The notes under the pieces are model-generated. The model was not told the origin of the DNA. It saw only the letters and a list, made by a program, of their open reading frames with translations, and ran no database searches. A stretch of 64,000 nt of DNA from contig CM028377.1 in the NCBI GenBank assembly GCA_013146195.2, positions 31,625,083-31,689,082 of the forward strand. The letters are read 5' to 3'. The stretch's first letter is position 1, and each line of letters starts with the position of its first letter. This stretch comes from Codonopsis lanceolata (lineage: Eukaryota; Streptophyta; Magnoliopsida; Asterales; Campanulaceae). Positions 56,815 through 64,000 of this stretch are shown in pieces. A program made the translations under genes and the position numbers.

Positions 56815-58862
56815 ATGGCTTCATCTCATTCTACCTCAACAGATTCCCTAAAAAAGAATCCTCTAGTCAGTGTAGCTTCCGGTGCTACTTCTGCCGAAGC
56901 TACATTGCTCCAACCTCCACTCCAATAAATCCAGGTTCGGCCATTGTGCTCGCTAAACCCCTCCCAGAACCTCTCTCCGTCATACTACCTGGAGAAAAGG
57001 GGAATGCCATTGATGTAGAAAACCCCGGTGACCTATCTAGTTTTCCCCAAATAGGAAACCCTAGCACCCGAAAATCCAAACGATTGAGGGGGATTCCAAG
57101 TAATTTTGAAAATCCGAGTGCTGTTGAGGTTGAAAAGGCAAAGAAGCTCAAGGTTACCCCTGGACAGTTAGAAGAAGCTGTTCAAATTGCTACTAACATT
57201 GACGATGAGGATTTTGTTGGTACTGCCACTGAAGATCAATTTGTGGTTGAACCTCGTAGTCCTACTCAGAACATTGAACGTGGTCAGTCTCCCATAGCCA
57301 CAGCAGATGACGACTACCCCATTCCTTCCCCAAAAATGGTCTTCCAACATGACTCTCCTCCTCATAATGTGGCATCTTTTGCTGGTCTTTCTGCTGATCC
57401 TGATGTGAATCTCTTTGACATGAGCTATTCAGATGAGCAGAGAACCCTTGTTGATTATTTGGTGCAGCTGAAGCATGCTTCTCCAAAGATCTTTCCATCT
57501 CCTACTTCAAGCCCTGCCAAGTCCTCAAGCTCATCAGAATTTGATGACAGCTCTGACCAAGATTTTGTTGAAAAAGTTGTGTCTGAAGAAGAAGACTCTG
57601 ATGAAGTCCCCTTACGATTCATAAGGAGAAGAGCTGCCATGACCAATGAGGCTTCCAATGTAGCAACTGGGGAAGCTACATTCACTCCTACATTATCTGG
57701 AGCTGCTTTAGGTACTCCTTTTTCTGCTCAGTTTATAACCTCTGATGTTTCCTTAAGGTATAACACCTCTAGGAAAATTGTTGATGAAAGAGTCATTTCT
57801 AAAGATGACTTGATTGCACAAAATCTTGTACAATTTTTTTTATGATAGGGGCCTTCAAGCTACTTTGTCTTCCTCCTCTCCATATAATAGGAACATTGTT
57901 TTTGAGTTCTATGCCAATCTTGAGAAAAGAATTACCTCACCTGGTGATCCTGGTTTTGAAAAAGTGTTTATTAGAAACCAGTTGTTCAATTTTTCTCCAT
58001 CCACTATCAATAAACATTTTGGGACTCCTGAAGTTAGGATTGTTGGGTTGGTTTCTGATTTAAATCTGTGTGCCCAAGAGCTGACACGAGGGTTAGTCTC
58101 CAAATGGCTAAGAAAAGGGGCCAATATCAACACTTCCAAATTCTCCTCACTGTATGCTGTCATACACAAAATGTGTTGTGCAAATTGGGCTCCTACCACC
58201 AATTCTAATGCTGTAACAGAGGAGCATGCTAGACTTTTGTTTCAGATTGGTAATGGTCTGCATTTTGATTTTGGAGACTTTGTCTTTAGGAAAATTGTCT
58301 TTCTAGCAGAATCTGATGGAGACAAAAGGGCTCTCATTTTCTCTTATCTACAACATTTTGGTTGCCCAAAGATTTGTCCCCACAGTAGGTGAAAGACTTT
58401 CCCCCATTCTTGACCCTCTTCACATTTCCATCAAATTATTAAAGGGAGATAGAGTGGTCAATTTGCCTTTAGTCTATCCATATCCTGCTGCCCCTACACC
58501 TGCCACCACTGCACCTGCTGTCCCTGTTCCTGGTGCATCTGCATCTGCTCCACAGCCTGCTGCTCCTACCCTAGTATTGCCTAATTTAGCATCAAATGCA
58601 GCTACATCTGGTCCTGCATTAGTGCCTGCTCCCTGTTCTGTTGGACCTTCTGCTCCCATATCTGTGACCTTCATTACTGAACAACTTGCTCTGGTCCAAT
58701 CTCAGATTTCCATTCTTACTTCTTAGACTGCCCTTCTTCAGAACATAGCTTCCCAGTACTCTTCTTGGCTTGCCCTGCATTCTGGCCAAATAGGTGGAGA
58801 AGATCCAAGTGTTGCACCTGCTCTTAATGCTGAACCTGAAAATGCATCTGCTCAAAAAGACT
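56815..58862 (+). pseudogene. ORF in env position, plant retrotransposon extra protein
   Basis: A likely ATG at 56815 (MASSHSTSTDSLKKNPLVS) lies in a frame that shifts soon after. The main open frame to 57845 is Ser/Pro/acidic-rich with TRKSKRLRGIPSNF and a DSSDQDF-type acidic run. The next frame 57814-58392 holds the conserved part: IVFEFYANLEK, FNFSPSTINKHFG and VSKWLRKGANI. That pattern (FYANL, then a V-R-G or F-S-x-x-x-IN motif) is the plant 'putative transposon protein' domain. A Pro/Ala-rich tail and a Gln-rich end follow in a third frame. I see no clear signal peptide or membrane anchor, so env function is not supported. Confidence 0.65.
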
Positions 58863-59215
58863 GATGTCTGATGTCTGCACTTATGCTTCTGTTTCTGTTA
58901 ACATTTCTTGATTGTAATCTGAATATTTTGTTTGCTTGGATACTCTTTGGTCTGTAATTAGCTCTGATCTGTGGATTTTTGCATAACTACTTTGGCATAT
59001 GGCATATTGCTTGGTGGATTTTGGCATATGGCATATTGCTTGGTGGATAGTCTATTACATTGTTAATTTTTTAACTTTCATCTGATTGCCAAATTCAGGG
59101 GGAGTTGTTTGCTAACAAATACAGGTTTTAAGGATCTTGTCTGTGTTGAATATGTGGCAACACTTGTAATAGTATTTGACCAGAAAGACTCAACAAAAGG
59201 GGAGATGGTAAGGCT

Positions 59216-60060
59216 AAAATAGGAATGACCTATTTTGTTTTTTGTTTCTCCTTTCTTGGCCTTGAAGTTTAGACATTTTTGGTAACAAAATAATTCATTG
59301 AATTTTGGGTTTCTTGGTCCTAAATCTTATGAGTTATTTTGAAAACAAAATCTATGCAAAAATCCTTCATAATGTCGTGCCTTGGAGTCCTTGTCAAATT
59401 GGTAAGAGAATCTAGTAAATAAGGAAGTTGATTTTATTACTAAATCTAATAATTTTCCAAATTGGAGTTTGTTTCTTTTTTTATGTCTAGGTCTCCTTTG
59501 TGGTATATATATGGATCTTGGGCAACGGCTGAAAACACACGCTTTGAGAGAGAGATAGAGAGTAGAAAAGCTGAAAAATTCAGGGTTTCAGAAGCAGTTC
59601 ATTGTTCCAGTTTTGGTGTTGATTCTGAATGCTGCTTCTGATGCAGCAATTAGAGAAGCTACATCAAAAGCTACATTGAAGACTGCTGGAACTGTTTGTC
59701 TTCCTGGCTGTTCTAGGAAGCTTATTTTTTCTTTTCACGTTTTCTCTACCTGTTTTTCTGTGGGTTTTTGCTCTCCAAAACTTGTTATCTTGTGAGAGTG
59801 TTTTGTTTGGTGATTTCACGTAGTTTTTGTAAAACGAATCATATTATTTATTGAAATCTTTTTGGCCATGAGGCTAGATATACAAGCATAGGCTTGTAGA
59901 TTATTTGGTAACTGTTTGTGCGTCTTTTCTGCTTTAGAAACAAAAGTCTTCCGCTGTTTTAATTTTTCTGACCATTATATCTTCCATTGTAGCTTCTACA
60001 CAAGCTACATTAGAAACTGCATTGGCAGTTTGGTGAATCCTAGATACTTGTGTTCTAACA
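59216..60060 (+). repeat. 3' LTR of the SIRE-like element
   Basis: TGGTAAGGCTAAAATAGG to ATACTTGTGTTCTAACA. Differs from the 5' LTR by scattered substitutions and a short insertion ATCAAAAGCTAC near 59662, so the insertion is not very recent. Preceded by the polypurine tract. Confidence 0.92.
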
Positions 60061-60256
60061 TATAATAACACTTTATCTTTACTTTTTCATCCTATTTAAT
60101 TATAAGACACATACACATGAGTTTTAAAGTAAACTACACATTAAACTAATACTAATACTCCAATCAAATGTATTTTTTTAAACTGTACGCCAAGTCAACC
60201 TATAAGATAATTTTGGGACGCATAATACTAGTTATAGAGTTCGTGCTTCCGACATA

Positions 60257-61496
60257 CTCCATACGTCCAAAAATTATTGTCTTGCTTTCTTTTTTTTCTC
60301 TCCCAAAATAATTATCTTCTTTGAAAGTTTCCTTTTTAGGATATCACTTTTACCACTTTACACTTACTTTTTCTTCTTACTTTAATCTTGAGCCACATAA
60401 TCATCAGCTTTAAAAGAAACTACATACTATTCCAATATTAATAATCAAGTCAATTGTTTTTTCTTAAGAAAAAAATTGCGGGCCGATCCATTTTCTCGTT
60501 AATTTAATCGCTCAAGTCCTTTTTTTTTTATTTTCAATCGGAAACAGTCACTTTTTGCCGGGAAATAATTAAGTTACCCTTAATAAACGCTTAAGACATG
60601 ACTAGCCGCGTGAACCGCAGTACTTCAAAATTGACTTTTGGGATCGAAATGGCTACGTTACCCTTAATTACGCTTAATGGATGACTAGCTGTTTGAATCG
60701 CGGTGCATACTTTTATATACCGCGGTTCAAAACCTTATTTACCGTTTAAAACATTTTATTATCTCATATGATTATTTGAAGAAAGAACCTGTTTTGCATC
60801 GTGATATATATATGATTCACAAAATATGTTCAGCGCGATATGTCAAAAAGGGAATCGCGATGCAAAATTATGTAGGCTTAATTGATGAAGAAACTTTTTT
60901 TACAACGCGATATATACAAAAAAACTATAAACCGCAATTTGCAAAAAGCTGTACCACGATACAAATATATGTTTACTTCAATTTTTCTATTAAAACTTAA
61001 ATAATGTAAAAACTAATAAATATTAATTGCTATTAACACTGGTCAAGAAATTATGTGCACCGCGGTATATCTTTCAAAATCTTTGAATCGCGGTGAATAT
61101 ATTTGAGAATCGCGGTGCAAAAATATGTAAAATTAATTGATTAAGGAAACTTTGCACCGCCATAAATAAATTTACACTTTATAAACTTTACACCGCGACA
61201 TATAAGCTCGCTGTAAAAAATATTTAAAAATGAATTTTTGAATCGCGGTGCAAAAATATGTAAAATTAATTGATGAAAGAAACTTTGCACCGTGATATAT
61301 AAATTTGACGTAGCGCGCATATTGCTCATTAAGGGTATCGCGGTCTTTCGCATCCAAAAGTGATTTTTCCCCTTTTTTTAAAAAGGGGGTGTATTTTAGC
61401 GATTAGAAACTTGGAAAAGTGGACCGGCCCGAATTTTACCATTTTCTTAATTTGTATGCCGAGTCAAACATGACAATAATTTTAGGACGGAGGGAG
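60257..61496. mobile_element. Stowaway MITE carrying a 979-bp insertion
   Basis: Left end CTCCATACGTCCAAAAATTA, right end AATTTTAGGACGGAGGGAG, TA flanks. The inner junctions at 60467 and 61447 match the continuous sequence of the other Stowaway copies. Confidence 0.8.
60468..61446. mobile_element. Terminal-inverted-repeat element flanked by TTAA
   Basis: Left GAAAAAAATTGCGGGCCGAT, right reversed GAAAATGGTAAAATTCGGGC CGG, with TTAA on both sides (60464-60467, 61447-61450). The interior is made of degenerate repeats such as GAATCGCGGTGCAAAAATAT and GAAACTTTGCACCG. No ORF of note. Confidence 0.6.
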
Positions 61497-61949
61497 TATA
61501 TAATTCAACTTTGAGATTTATTACTATTATATCCATTACAAAATAAACGATTTAAAAAAAAATTATACACGGATTAAGAAAACTTATAAAAAACTAATTT
61601 ACATTTATTTAAGTGTAATTATGATAAGTTGAATGATTATTTTTGTTTTTCCTTTTACCATCCATCTTTAAATCATCCTACTTTTTCTTAAAATTTGAAC
61701 AACGCATTTAATTATAGAGTAATTAATACATAATTTTTTTTGGCAAATATGAACAATTGTTTCTTGAAATCATATAACATCATTTATTTTGTGACATTTT
61801 TTTTGTTTAAAACATCATATATTTTGGGAAGGAGGGAGTACATTTTATAAATCAATGTGGGATATACATCTCTTCTGTTGGAAATGATAGTAAAAGTCTT
61901 TTATTTAAAAATTTTAAAGCTAACATCATTTTTAAACCAATATGGGGAT
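61497..61949. other. AT-rich spacer with a MITE end
   Basis: A Stowaway-type right end GGGAAGGAGGGAGTA lies at about 61826-61840. Its left end is not identified. Confidence 0.45.
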
Positions 61950-62150
61950 ACATTTTCTTTATTGATAGGTCAAACTACACAATTAGTCCATGTAGTTTAT
62001 GGGTTTTTGGCTTTTCGTCCCTATACCTCGCAAATGGTCCCTGAACTAATTTTTTTTACACTATTGGTCCTTCTGTCACCTTTTGACTATTAAGTACACT
62101 CACATGACACACACGTGCATTTGTGGAAGAGTAAAATAGTCATTGTCTCT
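61950..62150. mobile_element. Mutator-like terminal sequence
   Basis: GGTCAAACTACACAATTAGT then CCATGTAGTTTATGGG and TTTCGTCCCTATACC, a sequence common at one end of plant MULE-type elements. The matching inverted end is not in the window. Confidence 0.4.
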
Positions 62151-62231
62151 TAAAAAGTATAGAGATCAATCTTAAAATATAAAAAGTCTTTGAAAGCAAG
62201 TAAGTCAACCCCTCCCCATTCTCTTTTATCC

Positions 62232-62512
62232 ATGGCCACCCTATCCATCCTTTCTCCTCCTTCTTCTTCCTTCCACCACCCTCGCCATGGCGCCACCGCC
62301 ATTACCACCCGCCTCATCTTAACATCCCCATCCCTCAACCTTCACACAACCTCTCTCAATTTTCACATCTTCAAGAAACTTGTCGCCAACAAAGCCGTCG
62401 AGTACGTTTGCAGCAACATGGTCCTCAGTCTCGATACTGGTTCTACCGCTGCCTTCGTGGTAGACAAGCTTGGTGAGCTCTTAAAATCTAGCCAATTGAA
62501 AAACATAGTCGG
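62232..62512 (+). pseudogene. Ribose-5-phosphate isomerase A (plastid type), 5' fragment
   Basis: ATG at 62232 starts MATLSILSPPSSSFHHPRHG, a Ser/Thr/Pro/Arg-rich segment like a chloroplast transit peptide. Mature-type sequence starts at about residue 49: KLVANKAVEYV, MVLSLDTGSTAAFVVDKLGE, LKNIVG. The family motif is GLGTGSTA, and the second Gly is replaced by Asp (residue 68). The enzyme interconverts ribose 5-phosphate and ribulose 5-phosphate in the Calvin cycle and pentose phosphate pathway. The frame is cut after about 94 residues at the start of an LTR. The active-site residues further on are absent. A Mutator-type end just upstream suggests capture by a Pack-MULE, though a disrupted resident copy is possible. 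Confidence 0.8.
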
Positions 62513-63243
62513 TGTTGGAACATAATATATTCAGAATTACTTAAACCCATTAAAAAGACTTTATGAATTAGTTAGGACTTACAAAAACTCACCTACTTAA
62601 TTAAGATCGCTCTAATAGATATATCTAAGTGAAGTTCAATAGGTTGAGATAATTATAGTCTTGTGTGATTAAGAACATTAGTTAGTTGTTAACTAAAATC
62701 AACTTGATTAGACTTGAGCAAGTTTAAAGTTCTTCCTGCTGATGATTCAGTAGGTAGACCTAAAACTAATGTTTTGCCACTAATGCAAGATAAAATAAAC
62801 TTAAACTGAGGTAGGCACCTCTCACAAAGTCTTAATCTATCTGTCGTAACTTAGTCATCAGTAACTAGCTGGCTGTTGATCCCCTTACTTAACAGCTGTA
62901 GTTTTCTAAATAGTTTCGTACACCTGCTGTTAACAAAACTCAGTTTTCAACCGTTATTCTTTCCTGCCTAAAATCCCTATCTGATAAAAAACCATATTTT
63001 CTTGAATCAATGCGCGTCCATCTAATTTTGAAATCTATGCTTTCAAGATTTCCAAAAAAACAATATATTCAAAAACACGTGGACTTTACTCTTAGCTAAA
63101 AATCAGTCGTTCATTAAAAGAAAAATCCATCTACTGAACCTAAAGTAATCAGCAGATGACATCTGCTGATAAACAGTGTAAGACACCTCGCTAAAAGATA
63201 CTCTATCTACTTACACTCTTTTGATTAAAGTACCTAAAATATT

Positions 63244-63322
<79 letters not shown>

Positions 63323-64000
63323 CTTCAAACAATATTTTAAACAAACGTTCTTTGAAAAAAAACATTGTTGGCCACTCTAACACATTTAATTCATGGCCAT
63401 CTAAATTCATACGTTAAATTGTACAAAATGAGGCTTTTTATAAAATCATTAAATTGCTCAACAATTTATCATTGCATTAAATAGTCCAATGTATCATATC
63501 TTCTAACCAACCACTCTCTTTAAATATATCATGCTAGAAGATATCTACTCTCTTCATTTTAAGGAAGAAGATATCTAACCACTTTATCCTTGAATTTATG
63601 ATCTTATAATAGGTGATATCTTCCATTTCATAAATCCTCTTCAAGATCTCCGAGCTTTGAAAGATAAACTTCATCATCACTCTTCAAAGATTATCTCTGC
63701 TTCTTTCAAACGACTACTTTCAAACATCTCTATATAAAGCAGTTTGAAGCAAGGATTCAAATAGAGAGAGAACACAGAGAACTGGGTACAAACATTTCAC
63801 TTATCCCTTCAAGCAACTCGTTTCTTGAAATGTTCCAGTTCTCATGATTGAAGACATAAGATAATAAAGAATAGAAAGATTGAAGAAATCATTCCTCACT
63901 CAAATAATATTATTTCTTTGATTTGCTTCAATCCAGGGTTGGACACACATCAGATTCCTTCAAGCAATTCTTCCCTTGATGTGTTCTAGTCCTCAAAAAA
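62513..64000 (+). mobile_element. 5' part of an LTR retrotransposon (runs off the window)
   Basis: Starts TGTTGGAACATAATATATTC exactly where the isomerase frame is lost. A TATA box CTCTATATAAAGCAG lies at about 63728-63742, followed by R-like sequence with AATAAAG near 63863. The inner end is not reached. Copia or gypsy type cannot be told. Confidence 0.55.
63245..63322. repeat. (TA)n microsatellite
   Basis: About 38 TA units, the longest in the window, inside the putative LTR. Confidence 0.95.

Larger units (their letters stand above)
49413..60060 (+). mobile_element. Full-length Ty1/copia retrotransposon, SIRE/Maximus-like
   Basis: LTRs of 833 and 845 bases, initiator-Met primer site, gag-pol, a long ORF after pol and a polypurine tract AAAAGGGGAGATGG. 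Target duplication TATAA is perfect on both sides (49408-49412, 60061-60065). Total 10.65 kb. Length, LTR size and an extra ORF after RNase H are those of the SIRE/Maximus clade. Coding regions are broken by stops and frameshifts. Confidence 0.92.
49331..60228. mobile_element. Stowaway-like MITE split by the SIRE element
   Basis: The left part 49331-49412 (CTGTCCGTCTCAAAATTATT) and the right part 60061-60228 (TTTATCTTTACTTTTTCATC to TTTTGGGACG) together make one MITE of the usual length. The join is exactly at the TATAA target site of the inserted retrotransposon. Confidence 0.75.

Noticed and set aside
62232..62525. Intact ribose-5-phosphate isomerase gene
   Set aside because: Only about 94 residues are present before the LTR start, so catalytic residues of the C-terminal part are missing.

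Overview
This is a stretch of plant nuclear genome, almost certainly a eudicot. It has GT-AG introns, AT-rich intergenic DNA, many Stowaway, Tourist and hAT-type MITEs, Ty3/gypsy and Ty1/copia retrotransposons, a CACTA element, a Helitron and satellite-like arrays. I see no prokaryotic features, tRNA or rRNA. The one intact host gene, a GH1 beta-glucosidase, most resembles the defence glucosidases of asterids (raucaffricine, strictosidine and oleuropein type). An asterid is therefore plausible, but the species is not determined.

Layout. 1-8.7 kb: a minus-strand Tat-lineage gypsy element with dual RNase H and an oppositely oriented extra ORF. 9.2-10.7 kb: a broken DUF1985 gene with a Stowaway in its intron. 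10.8-13.9 kb: one LTR of another gypsy element next to about 1.4 kb of 41-43 bp hairpin repeats. 13.9-24.1 kb: a CACTA-ended region holding a 61-bp satellite array bordered by pentanucleotide arrays, a decayed transposase, a GW/WG-rich fragment resembling the largest Pol V subunit, Stowaways and a hAT MITE with an exact 8-bp target duplication. 24.1-27.7 kb: a copia fragment, Helitron-like 5' ends and AT-rich repeats. 27.9-33.4 kb: a nest in which a Tourist-like element contains a Mutator-like element, which contains a 3.4 kb LTR-like unit. 33.5-34.7 kb: nested Tourist MITEs and a foldback.

35.06-39.07 kb holds the GH1 gene: 12 exons on the minus strand that join without frame breaks into 620 codons. 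Both catalytic glutamates are present, there is no signal peptide, one loop is unusually large and the C-terminal tail is basic. Next come an internally deleted copia element (39.96-43.09 kb), a Stowaway and ACCGCGGT-type repeats, a minus-strand Helitron that has lost its HUH nuclease (44.9-49.26 kb), and a full-length SIRE-like copia element with an env-position ORF and perfect TATAA target duplication (49.41-60.06 kb). After that there is a Stowaway split by a 979-bp terminal-inverted-repeat element, and a fragment of a plastid ribose-5-phosphate isomerase gene beside a Mutator-type end, cut by the start of another LTR at 62.5 kb.

Apart from the glucosidase, nothing here looks like a working host pathway. 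The window records repeated nested insertion, and much of its interest lies in reading the order of those insertions and the host fragments the elements carry.
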